Assembly (NCBI GenBank): GCA_037447655.1
Contig: JBBHKE010000822.1
Span: 314,272 to 378,271 of the forward strand
Source of the DNA: Zygnema cylindricum
Lineage: Eukaryota > Streptophyta > Zygnematophyceae > Zygnematales > Zygnemataceae
Length of the DNA stretch: 64,000 bases
Direction: 5' to 3'
The position numbers and the translations under genes are program-made. This document shows, one piece after another, positions 42,538 to 52,440 of the stretch (position 1 is the stretch's first letter; every line of letters starts with the position of its first letter). Below the pieces are notes generated by a model. That model made no database searches and was not told the DNA's origin. It worked only from the letters and a program-made list of their open reading frames with translations.

Positions 42538-43247
42538 AATGGGGTTGCCCGGCATTACCTCTAATGGACACAGGCGCGAAACCGATTATCCTTGGGTCAG
42601 ATATTGCAATCAGAATAGGTCTGGCGTCAGAAAAATTACAACCTACAACCACACGCCTGTTGACTTCTGCAGGCACCACAGAACCGGTCCTCGGAATTAC
42701 AAAAAAACCAGTTTGTTTCCAGTTCCAGAGTCATTCGGAGACGGATTTCGCGAAGATATGTGCTTATGCCTTGGTCACAAAGTGTGGTGATTATGAGCCC
42801 CGTTGGCAAGAAATGATTTTTCCGCGTAGGGTTGATATGCATGATCAAACATTTTCTTACAGACCGAACAACTTTCCGGAGCGCAAAATATGCTTACCTC
42901 TCATATCGGCTCGGCAACCCATGCCTACTACGGCTCATTCTGCGCTGACTTTACACGCTTATGCCGCAATTGGCATAGGGGCGGATATATTTAAATCTTT
43001 AACAGCGGAAGTAATCTCGTTAGATCCTCCGAGAATACCAGAATTATTTAGCGCACCTGGATTTACTATTAATTCTTTAGATTTTGACCGACTTTATAAG
43101 TTCACTAAAGCAGTTCCTTTATCGCGCATCCCAGATCCACCCTCCATTACGATGGATCCGTCCGGGTTCTTGCCCATTAATTGGAAACCTATCAGTTTGC
43201 AACCTCACCAAAACGGTCTCGTTATCTTAGACCTTTTTGCGAAATAG
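42538..43247 (+). pseudogene. E10 retropepsin-like region and first DNMT motif
   Basis: Open from the left edge. The ORF formally starts inside the E9 LTR, but true sequence begins at 42538. A retroviral-type aspartic protease motif, P-L-M-D-T-G-A-K-P-I-I-L-G (42564-42602), is truncated on its N-side by E9. About 130 residues of connecting sequence follow, including a YRPNN segment. The segment ends with G-L-V-I-L-D-L-F-A-K (43216-43245), which matches the start of motif I of C5 cytosine methyltransferases, and then a TAG. The rest of motif I continues in another frame, so one base has been lost or gained near 43243. DTGA followed by this spacing is typical of Ty3/gypsy proteases. Confidence 0.8.
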
Positions 43248-44230
43248 GAACTTCACTTCTCTCTTCTCTTCGGAACGCTCTTCTTATAAAGCATTACTAT
43301 TCCGTTGATTTTGACCCCTTGGCTAGACGCGCCCAATTACACCACTCTCAAATCTTGCACGAACAATATCCTCACCTCTTACCACAGTCCACTTTTAATG
43401 ACATGCATTCGGCTTTACCACAGGATATCCGTCTAATAGGAAACCACCATTTGTTGGAATTGGAACCGATAGATCTTCTCTTCGCCGGATGGGAATGTCA
43501 AGGGATGTCTTGGGCCGGAAAAGGTTTAGGTCTCGCAGATCCGCGTACTAAGTTGTTCTTCGAGGTGGTGCGCCTTATCCATTTCTTCCAAACACTGAAC
43601 CGTCTTTTTGGGTACATTTTAGAAAATATCGCAGCTTATAATGATCCCCGACCCACGGTCCTCGCAGATTACAGACGCATTGAATCACTGATTGGACCAC
43701 TATTAATTATCGATGTCGCATGCCACGGTTCGCTGGCTCACAGGGTTCATTCCAAGTGGACTAACCTGGTAGACATGGGTCGGCTCCAAAAAGCTAACCT
43801 TGTTTTCCGTCCACCTAATCGTTCCATTCAGGATGCACTACTCCCATTTCATAAAGTCAAAACCAGCATTCAGACAAACTATCCTCCTGCTTTCTGTCTC
43901 AACATTCCTAGCCAACCACTACGTGCACTTCCTACACTAGTCTCATATCCACATTCTCACGCATATTCACACAACGGACCAGGCACGCTTCAAAATACTC
44001 ATACAGGCAGCTTAGAAGAACCCACTGCTGCAGAACGAGAACACCTCTTACATTTTATCTTGGGCACCACTGCCGCTCCGGGACTCACCGAGCGGCAGCG
44101 CTGTACCTTACTCGGTCGGGTCATGGATCCCCAGTCACTTTCATTTGTCTTGGGAATGGGATTTACAGCTGGTCGATACTCACAGAACAATCCGTCTCAA
44201 TCAGCTGGGGGGGGGGCATACACCATTTAA
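43210..44230 (+). pseudogene. DNMT3-like C5 cytosine DNA methyltransferase in a Ty3/gypsy element
   Basis: C5-MTases transfer a methyl group from SAM to cytosine. After the frame change near 43243 the frame is open to TAA 44228-44230. Motif I: D-L-F-A then I-G-T-S-L-L. Motif II: YYSVDFDP (43298-43321). Motif IV: FAGWECQGMSWAGKG (43482-43526), with the catalytic Cys present but Glu in place of the usual Pro before it. Motif VI: LENIAAYN (ENV-type). Motif VIII: IDVACHGSLAHRVHSKWTNL, close to the A-A-H-R-A-R-Y-F-W-G-N-L pattern of animal DNMT3. A short target-recognition part has P-T-L-V-S and NGPG. Motif IX/X-like: EREHLLHF, then LTERQRCTLLGRVMDPQSL. It lies between retropepsin and integrase, so it belonged to the element's pol. 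The subfamily call is inferred by eye. Confidence 0.82.
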
Positions 44231-44801
44231 ACATACGACATCTAAGCCCTTACCCTCTCTCCGGGGTACAACTTTTCAGCTCTCTCTCTTTCCTCCGTCT
44301 GCTAAGTCTGATACAGCGCACACTATTTATGATTTTTTGGTTCCCAGTCACATGAGTTGGTCGCTCCCAGCATACACGTTTGAAGTTGTATACGCATACC
44401 AACCGAGAGAAGCATTAGACTTAATAACACGGGTCACTAAAAAGAATAGGGGTCTTGGAACAGAATTTTGGGAATACATTCAAATGGTTTGGAAAACAGT
44501 CCGAGATGCATTGGTGGAGGCACAAAGAAGGCAAGAACTAAATGCTAACCGCAAACAGGGTAATAGGGTGGTAAGCACAGGTGACAAGAATTGGCTTTTA
44601 ACAACTCATTACAGATGCAAGATTGAGGCACAATGGGATCCTATGGGGAAATTTTCTCCTAAGTACATCGGACCATTTACTGTTATCGAGATGATATCAT
44701 CAGCTGCTATCAAATTGGACTTTGCGCCTTCAACAAAAAATAATCCAGTGATACACATCAGCCAGTTGAAACCAGCAAATCTTCGACCAACTGAAGGATA
44801 A
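44231..44801 (+). pseudogene. pol: E10 integrase C-terminal part
   Basis: Enters from another frame after a run of ten G (44207-44216), which probably gained or lost a base. From about 44375 the sequence is Ty3/gypsy integrase tail: YTFEVVYAYQPREALDL, GTEFWEYIQMVWKTVRDALVEAQRRQ, then a GPF/Y-type module KFSPKYIGPFTVIE and VIHISQLKP, ending at TAA 44799-44801. RT, RNase H and the integrase zinc finger and catalytic core, about 2.5 kb in intact gypsy elements, are missing between the methyltransferase and this tail. There is therefore an internal deletion with its joint near 44350-44375. Confidence 0.8.
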
Positions 44802-45057
44802 TTAGAATTGGACCCCTCAAGAATTATAGAACTTGAGGTTCACATATGGGTAATAGATTTGGTTGGTCAACGGTTTAAGGTCGGCAATATTATATATTAT
44901 GGCAAGTGCATTATCTAGGAAGGCTAGAACATGAGTTAACTTTAGAAGATAAAAAATTTTGAGTTTTTACAAAGGAATTGGAGGGATAATAATATAGAAG
45001 TCCCGTCTTGAGAAAGAAATGTGTTTTAACTGAGGTCGGTTAAATATAAGAAAGGGA
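44802..45057 (+). other. E10 3' region, possible chromodomain relic
   Basis: Downstream of the integrase, one can read D-P-S-R-I-I-E-L-E-V and later, in another frame, LEHELTLEDKKF. This is reminiscent of the chromodomain tail of chromoviruses but too broken to call. A purine-rich AAGAAAGGGA (45048-45057) could be the polypurine tract. Confidence 0.35.
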
Positions 45058-45566
45058 TGATCTAACACTAATAGTGGATCGAACTTGTTCGTTAATAAGT
45101 ATTTATGTGTTAAGAAAATATGAATTTGATAGACGTCCGCGAAAGAATCGCACGATTTGGGGTTGTATTTTAAAAGATATAGTGATTGGTGTATTAAGGC
45201 GACAGCACGATGTCAAAATAACGATTGGGTGTTCATTGTTACGGTTTAAGGGTTAGACTATCCGCGGAATTTAAGACGTACGTTTATAAAGTAATAAATG
45301 AAATGAAAATTTCTTTCGGTACGCATGATGGTTCGTTTCGTACAATTTTTAGCACGAAACGTCACTTTCAGTTTATGGAATTTCGTAGGAAGTTTCGCGT
45401 GCGAAATTTGCGACGCACGTTCGTGCAAAGTCGCGTTTTGTTTGGCGCGCACTTTTGCACGTAAATGTTACGTAGTGAAACGTAGCGTTTGATTGGTAAG
45501 AAATGCTACGTAGTTAGTAAGAGATTTCACACATTTTTGCATTGGTCAGTCTGAGTCCTAGCTGAT
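45058..45566 (+). repeat. Candidate E10 3' LTR
   Basis: Begins TGATC after a purine tract. GATCA at 45562-45566 would be the matching inverted end. The stretch contains the CpG-dense tract 45241-45510. No second copy is present in the window, so the assignment is unproven. Confidence 0.3.
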
Positions 45567-46210
45567 CAATGATTAGCCCGAGTAAAACCTGTTCAACGGA
45601 GCGTTGACTCTGGCTTGGCGAGTCTAGGGCGATGATAGATAAATAGTGAAGTCTAAGAGAAGAGTAGACATCTTTTCCTTTCGAAAAGTTGGTGGAAATT
45701 CTGACTGATCTTGGTCTTGAGCGATTAAAACCAAATTGAACCATTGGCATTTTGGCACTGAAATCTCCTGCAAACTAAGTATTGTTTTAGTAGTTAAGAG
45801 ATATAATTATTAAGAGTGGAGAGTAGTGGAAAACGCTTTAAAAAGAAAGGTTGAGCCACGAGGGCAAGAGACCAAGCAAATGTTATGTGGACAAAAGCTT
45901 CTTATAATTTAAAGTTTATCCTTAAGTGAGTGTTTTCCAATGTGGATGTGTATTTTTCCAATGTGTGGAATATGTGGTTGAAATTGGTTGTAATAATGAG
46001 ATTTTCTAAGAGGTAGGAGATCCTATTGCAGCAAATGTCAAGTTAAACTTGTTTTGATTATAAATTTATATATTTGACCTTAGTTTGTCATTATATTGTT
46101 TTTCATTTATCTTTCCATAAAAAAAAATCATTTCGGTATAAACCTTGTTTATTAATCATGGTTAGTAATTATATGATATTTTCTTATTGATTTTTTTGTT
46201 TTCTTCCCCA
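45567..46210. other. Unrecognised spacer upstream of the hAT remnant
   Basis: AT-rich, with no domain-bearing ORF. Bases 46190-46212 (TTTTTTTGTTTTCTTCCCCAG and following) look like a polypyrimidine tract with a 3' splice acceptor just before hAT coding similarity begins. The spacer may therefore include an intron or the 5' part of the hAT element. Confidence 0.4.
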
Positions 46211-47770
46211 GGTTTTCAAGCTTTTTGTCAAACATTAGTTGATGTTGGTGTTTCGTCCATCAAAAGTGTCAACATCAACCAACTACTCCCGTCCATCAAT
46301 GGTGTAAAAAACTACATTATATCTTATGCGAAAGATTGATCATCCCAAAACTTAGAGAAAATATTGATAACAATTTTTTTGTCGCATTCACGACCGATCT
46401 CTGGAACGAGACAATAAAAGAACCTCATTAAGTCAGTAACCGCTCATTTTATTGGCAAAAAATTTAAACTTCATGCACGGACGCTTCAAGTCGATCATTT
46501 TCCGGAGGAAAAACACAATGCGGAAATTTTTTTAATGGTTTTCAAAAAGTGTTTGACAAATTTCGAAATGTCCAATTTTGATCGCTGCGTTGTCGTGACT
46601 GATAGTGGCTCTAACATGTGTGCGATTAAAGGTCTACCGAGTATGTTTACTTGGATACCTTGCGCGGACCATAAAATTGCAACAATTGTGACAACGGTCT
46701 TGAATAAAAGCGGAACTTCCAAAAAAGGCAAATACGGTGTGGAAGTTCCTAATTTTTTTGATCTTATTGACGCGTGTAAATCATTGGTCAAGTTTTTCAA
46801 ATAGAGTAATTTACAAAATCTTTTGAAAAACACTTTAAAAGAAGAAAACGCAACGCGGTGGAATTCTTTGCTCCGAATGCTTAAGAGTATTTACAATGCA
46901 TTCAATGAGATAGGACCAATCGCTCAAGCAAAAAATTAATTGATATTTTTTGCTTGTATCGATAAGACCCTTCTTATCGAACTTATACGATTTTTAGAAA
47001 GGTTTCAAGAAGCGACCCTAAAGTTGGAAAAAATCAAATAACCAACTTTACATTTGATTTTGTTTGAACTATCGTCTCCCCATAACCATTGTAAGATAAG
47101 AAAAGCATCTTACAATGATGGTGAAAAGAAATGCCCCGCCGATTACACAAACTTGCAAAAATTAAAACAACTTTTTGGGAAATTTGCACTACTAAAGTGG
47201 GGCCTTCATGAGTATCATATTGTCGCGGCTCTCTTAGATCCCCGACAAAATCAAAAGCTTGAAATTATTGGGGTATTGTAAACCGAAATTGAAAGCTTAA
47301 AGGTAAAACTTTGAGAACTTGCAAACGACCTCAGTGATGACGTTGATTTTGGTAGTCCCCAACGTATCACAAAAAAATGAAAAACATCGCAAAGTAAAGA
47401 CGATTTCCACAATTTTTTTGGTGAGAGCGATGACAAAAAAAAGGTTCTTATTACCACCGACAAGAAAATGCTCGTTAACGACGAAATGAAACGTTATTTT
47501 GATTTAAAATTAACCAACGACGAAAGATTGAACTTTAACATACTTGAATGGTGGAAAAAAAAATCAAATGTACGTGCGAAAGATGGAGGATTTCCTATTC
47601 TAGCCGGTGTTGCTAGATCTATTCTAGCTATTACGGCTTCTAGCTCCATGTTCGAATGCAATTTTTCGGATGCCGGGAATATGATAACAAAAAAGAGGAG
47701 CTCACTAGTTGCTTCGATTGTTAATGATCTTTTGTGTGTTAGATCTAACCGAGATCTTTTACATGCATAG
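46211..47770 (+). pseudogene. hAT-family transposase pseudogene (E11)
   Basis: Plus strand, mostly in one frame. hAT transposases cut and paste DNA transposons. Visible parts: F-T-T-D-L-W (near 46395, in a shifted frame); an RNase-H-like segment VVVTDSGSNMCAIKG (46589-46633), with the conserved Asp and Asn; P-C-A-D-H-K-I (46659-46679); and ATRWNSLLRMLK (near 46850-46886). The C-terminal dimerisation region at 47540-47760 has L-E-W-W, F-P-I-L-A-G-V-A-R-S-I-L-A-I and SSSMFECNFSDAGN, ending KKRSSLVASIVNDLLCVRSN. Stops interrupt it near 46804, 46938, 47040 and 47281. The BED zinc finger and N-terminus are not found. Terminal inverted repeats were not located. Confidence 0.85.
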
Positions 47771-48552
47771 TTTTTTATTTTGTTTTGTTTTCTAATTATT
47801 GTTATTTTTTTCGTATTAGTTATCATGTTTTTTTTCCTTTGAAATTTTTGTTGTATTTCACAATTTTTCTAGTGTTATTTTGTTTTTTTTTTTTTAACCG
47901 GAGTGCTTATATTTATCAAATTACCAAAATTTATAAGTTTTTGTGTAGTTTTAAGTTTGAGGTTGAGAATTTGTATAATAGAGTCAAAAATAGAACGAGG
48001 TTGTTATTTGTTTATTTCTATATTTGATACTACAAAAATATTTTTTGTTTTTTTTGCTCATCACAATGTGTTTTTTGTCAATTGATTTTCTATGTGAAAA
48101 CTATGATTTTTTTTTAAACATACATAATTGAAAATTTACATTTTTTGCATAATTCATAACATAGTATCGTAGTCGAAAGAAAAACCATCTGAAAATTGTA
48201 GCGGAAAAATTAGATTTGCGAGAGAATAAACATTAATATAACGGTTTAAGCACTAATCTAAGAGTTACACGCAAAATTAGGAACAAATCCCTTGAAGGAG
48301 GTGACTGTCGAGGAAAAAAATTATTTGTAAAGGGAGATTGCAAAAAGACAAAATAGTAAAAAGAAGAGGTACACGAGCTGTTTTTTTGCAAAGGGAGATG
48401 TACCATTACACCACTCATTGTTATAAGTATTAATAAGTCGCTACTACTTATAGCCGAAAATCTAAAAATATAGTTAACAACATCATTTAAATATGTGGGT
48501 TATAACCTGCCACGTCTCCTTGCATAAAATAGTATTATTAATGATAATTTTC
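47771..48552. other. AT-rich spacer 3' of hAT
   Basis: Very T-rich in the first 350 bp, with runs of T up to 14. Short ORFs here are low-complexity Phe-rich readings and not genes. It may include the 3' end of the hAT element. Confidence 0.5.
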
Positions 48553-48631
48553 CATTTACACTACACCGCGAACCGTAATTAACGTTATTAACGCTAAATC
48601 CGTCACCACGAATTTTGACCCAAAAACCTTA
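48553..48631. repeat. M motif, copy 2
   Basis: Begins ACTACACCGCGAACCGTAAT and ends near AAAAACCTTAAAAA. It is collinear with 28322-28390, with shared ACGCTAAAT/ACGCTATAT and ATTTTGA landmarks. A third, partial copy (CTACAACGCGAATCGTTATT) starts at 48704. Confidence 0.5.
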
Positions 48632-48936
48632 AAAAGAGTAAATAACTCTAAATTTTTCTTTACATTATTCAAGGTACTCTTTGAATCACCGTTAACAACT
48701 CTACAACGCGAATCGTTATTAGTGTCAAAGTTTAAATAGTGTTGAAGAAAATTTACCGTTATTGATGCTAATTAAGAATTTGAAAATTTTCAAACTTAAG
48801 GTGTATTCTTATTTCGACGTTTATACTAATTTGGGAACAACAAAAATGGAATATTTGTCGTACGATTATAAACATTAAAATATGTATTCGTACAAAATAT
48901 TTGAAATTGTACGCCTTCGCGAATTTAAAATATCCG

Positions 48937-49746
48937 NNNNNNNNNNNNNNNNNNNNNNNNNNNNNNNNNNNNNNNNNNNNNNNNNNNNNNNNNNNNNNNN
49001 NNNNNNNNNNNNNNNNNNNNNNNNNNNNNNNNNNNNNNNNNNNNNNNNNNNNNNNNNNNNNNNNNNNNNNNNNNNNNNNNNNNNNNNNNNNNNNNNNNNN
49101 NNNNNNNNNNNNNNNNNNNNNNNNNNNNNNNNNNNNNNNNNNNNNNNNNNNNNNNNNNNNNNNNNNNNNNNNNNNNNNNNNNNNNNNNNNNNNNNNNNNN
49201 NNNNNNNNNNNNNNNNNNNNNNNNNNNNNNNNNNNNNNNNNNNNNNNNNNNNNNNNNNNNNNNNNNNNNNNNNNNNNNNNNNNNNNNNNNNNNNNNNNNN
49301 NNNNNNNNNNNNNNNNNNNNNNNNNNNNNNNNNNNNNNNNNNNNNNNNNNNNNNNNNNNNNNNNNNNNNNNNNNNNNNNNNNNNNNNNNNNNNNNNNNNN
49401 NNNNNNNNNNNNNNNNNNNNNNNNNNNNNNNNNNNNNNNNNNNNNNNNNNNNNNNNNNNNNNNNNNNNNNNNNNNNNNNNNNNNNNNNNNNNNNNNNNNN
49501 NNNNNNNNNNNNNNNNNNNNNNNNNNNNNNNNNNNNNNNNNNNNNNNNNNNNNNNNNNNNNNNNNNNNNNNNNNNNNNNNNNNNNNNNNNNNNNNNNNNN
49601 NNNNNNNNNNNNNNNNNNNNNNNNNNNNNNNNNNNNNNNNNNNNNNNNNNNNNNNNNNNNNNNNNNNNNNNNNNNNNNNNNNNNNNNNNNNNNNNNNNNN
49701 NNNNNNNNNNNNNNNNNNNNNNNNNNNNNNNNNNNNNNNNNNNNNN
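48937..49746. other. Assembly gap (810 N)
   Basis: Unsequenced. Left of it is AT-rich unique-looking DNA; right of it is copia pol sequence. At least one element boundary is therefore hidden in the gap. ORFs that appear to span it have no meaning. Confidence 1.
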
Positions 49747-50461
49747 TGTGTCTATCCTTTTTGACCTTCGATCTACGATTCCCTTTTGGATCTATGAGAC
49801 ATCCTTTACTACTCTCTGGGATCTCCCTTGAATTCGCAATCCCTGTTTCACTCATGTCCCTTTCACGAAAGATAGAGTCCTCCTCACCTTTGGACTCGAA
49901 TTTGATTCTTATCTTCTTGGTATATTAAAAAAGGTCAAATGACTTCCCTTCTTCCATGACAACTAGGTGCTTGACCAAAATGATATCTCTCTTTGCTAAG
50001 TTATAGACTCTATACCCCTTGACATCCTCATCATTTCCTACAGAGTATCTAGGTTTTCCCTTAGCATCTAGCTTCCAGTTTTTCCTATCTGTGTCAACAG
50101 TGTAAACTTGGCTACCGAATACTTTAAGGTGAGAGATATCTGGTTTCCTTCCAATCCATCTCTCATAAGGTGTTTTTCCTTTTATAGCTGAGGCAAGGAC
50201 TCTATTTTTAATGTTGATGGCACAATACATGGCTTCTACCCAAAATCACTTACCTATTTTCTTGGCGGCCAACAAACTGCATGCACTATCTCCTAGTGTT
50301 AAGTTCAACCTCTCACCTACCCCATTTTTGTTCTGCGTTATACGGTACAATTTTCTGGTGTTGAACTCCCTCATCTCTCAAGTATTCCTCAAACTGGTTA
50401 GAGGTATATACTCCCCCATTATCACTCGTGATCCTCTTAACGGGGGTTCCATGCAACTTCT
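49747..50461 (-). pseudogene. pol: E12 copia integrase fragment (D-type)
   Basis: Minus strand. From high to low coordinates it holds the integrase segment around the second catalytic Asp (SDNGG region near 50425), the N-G-V-x-E-R-L-N region and the C-terminal KGKTPYERWIGRKPDISHLKVFGSQV with EDVKGYRVYNLAKRDIILVKHL (49925-50230), then the start of the linker up to the gap. It is closest to E3. The higher-coordinate side is cut by the E13 LTR. Small indels near 50260 and 50330 break the frame. Confidence 0.82.
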
Positions 50462-51386
50462 TGTTGTTCTTCGAAACCTTTGGTCCTCTCTATACCACGT
50501 TGCTGTATTGCCATGTTGCGCTAGTCCGACATCGCAGCTGTGCTGCTCTAATATTGCAGCTGCGTTGGCCGATCAGAGCAGCCATAGCAGCCATATTAGT
50601 GTGTGTAAAGAAGATGTTCTGGACTTAGTCATTTTGTGTGCAGGATGAATTGTCGAAGACAAGATTTAGTGTTGTATGAACTCCAAAGGGAGCACACAGA
50701 TTTGGTGCACTTAAGGCATACGTGTCGGTCCATGAAGAACTCAAGGTTGGTTGTGTTGGACGAAGAAGTACAGTTTCATTTGGGGACTGGATTTACACGT
50801 GGAGGTTCATCTTTGGTGATGAAAGATTGCGCGAACGGCTGACAGAGTCCGCCGTCATTTTTGAAGAGAAATAGTGACTGCGCCGTCATTTCAGCAGACA
50901 AACTTTGACCGCGTACTATTTTCATTTTAGCGGCTGTTTGGTCTTAAGTTAATGTAAATATTTGTGTACGGTTGACGACAGGGTTTTTGTTTTGATGAAG
51001 ATTAGTGTACCAATTAGCCACAGTAATTGTGGTATGGCGTGATCTGCTGTAGGCTCACTTGTATATATAGGACTTAGATTATTTTGTAGAGAAGGATTTT
51101 CATTGTATGCAAAATTGCAAAGCAGCTTTTGGGTGTCTTTCAATTACAAGATCATTGTGATATTTGGGAAGAACATTGTGAAATTCTGCATGTGGCTTTT
51201 TTGTTATATATTTTATATTGTGGCAAATTTGCAGACCTAGGGTGTGTTTGGTTTGCTTGGGGCTTCATTGAGAAATTGGTCTTTTGTGGGATTTCGTGAG
51301 AGTTTCCTCTTTGTGTAATTGATTATTATGGCAACTGCCGCTGCTTTATCTTCTTCTTCCGGGGCACCAGCTGCCTCAAATCAAAA
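50462..51386 (+). repeat. E13 5' LTR
   Basis: 925 bp, starting TGTTGTTCTT. The inner end is CAAAA, where the 3' LTR has CAACA. TATA-like TATATATAG at 51062-51070 is followed by GACTTAG, as in E5. Gag ATG at 51328-51330. An alternating GCAGCTG-rich part near 50515-50590 is shared with the 3' LTR. Confidence 0.9.
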
Positions 51387-52440
51387 GGTCACGGGCCCTC
51401 CCTCACGGTTCCCGGTGTTTAATGGACAAAAGTATTTGTATTGGGTGGATTTAACTAAGTCTTACCTTAAGCAAGTGAAATTATATGATGTGGTTTCCGG
51501 TGTTCTTTCGGATACGGATCCGTATTTTGATAAGAAAAATGAGGATGCATTACATGTTTTGAAATTACTCTTGTCAAAAGATCTGAACATGACATATATC
51601 AATATCTATACGGCATCTGAAATATGGAAAGCTTTGAAGAAATCTTATGTGCTACCTAGTGAGCAGAATGAGGTTATAACTGCTGGAAAAATTTGGGATT
51701 ATAAATATACCGGGGGGGATATGAACTCATATTGTAATGGCTTGAAACTTCTTTTGTCAGAAAATGCATGTTCCGGGGGGAATTTTCCTCCCTATCATCA
51801 AGCTATGATTCTAATGAGAGGGCTTCCTACTGAATATAAAGGAGCCGCGGAATAGTTAAAGAGGTTAGAAAATAGTAAATGGAATATAGCTATAGCTCAA
51901 GCTTATATCTTAGAGGAAGAGGCAACTCTGATAGCATTAAATGGTGGACAGTCAGCCGTAGCTTACAATGCTCACACATATAAGTCAGTTGGATTTTTTG
52001 GAAATATGAACTTTACCCCTAATCCGAATTATAGGCAATACGATAGGTGTGTCTATTGCTTTGGTCAAGGTCATATTTTTCGGCTGTGTCCGACATTTAT
52101 ATAAGCGTGTGAAACAGGAATTTATCGTGCGGGATGGAGGGTGCAGTCGGAGGATTCATCATCCAAAGCGGCGGCATCAAAACTACTAGTTAAAAATGCG
52201 ACATTTTTTGCAACCGATAAGACGCCACAAGACGAACCGGTGGAGGAAAAGGACGACGTGGTCAGATTTTTCCGCAATCGGATGACGATGAGTTCTTTGC
52301 TCCCAGGAAGGATCTCATGGAAGGACCTCGAGAAAACGGGTGGATTATGGACTCTGGATGCTCCTCCCACATGTGCAGCAACCGGGCGTACTTCAAGACC
52401 TTACTCCAATCCCCACTCGTCGGATTTATTACGCGGATGA
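51328..52440 (+). pseudogene. gag: E13 gag and protease remnant
   Basis: Starts at an ATG inside the LTR (M-A-T-A-A-A-L-S-S-S-S-G). After the PBS-encoded V-T-G-P-P-S-R it follows E5 gag closely (Y-L-Y-W-V-D-L, LLSENACSGG). TAG at 51853-51855 interrupts it, but the frame continues to a CCHC knuckle CVYCFGQGHIFRLC (about 52049-52090). A second stop lies at 52102-52104. Near 52255 the frame changes; the protease motif WIMDSGCSSHMC (52342-52377) is read in another frame. Not functional. Confidence 0.86.
51387..51401 (+). promoter_or_regulatory. E13 primer-binding site, diverged
   Basis: GGTCACGGGCCCTCC, three differences from the E2 site. It sits directly after the LTR and encodes V-T-G-P-P of gag. 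It is closer to the initiator tRNA complement than the E5 site. Confidence 0.6.

Noticed and set aside
44802-45000. A chromodomain after the E10 integrase
   Set aside because: Only short suggestive pieces in two frames were seen. Not enough to call beyond a possible relic.
47785-48085. Phe-rich ORFs after the hAT remnant
   Set aside because: Low-complexity T-rich DNA, not coding.
48882-49928. Long ORFs spanning 48875-49928
   Set aside because: They consist almost wholly of the N gap.
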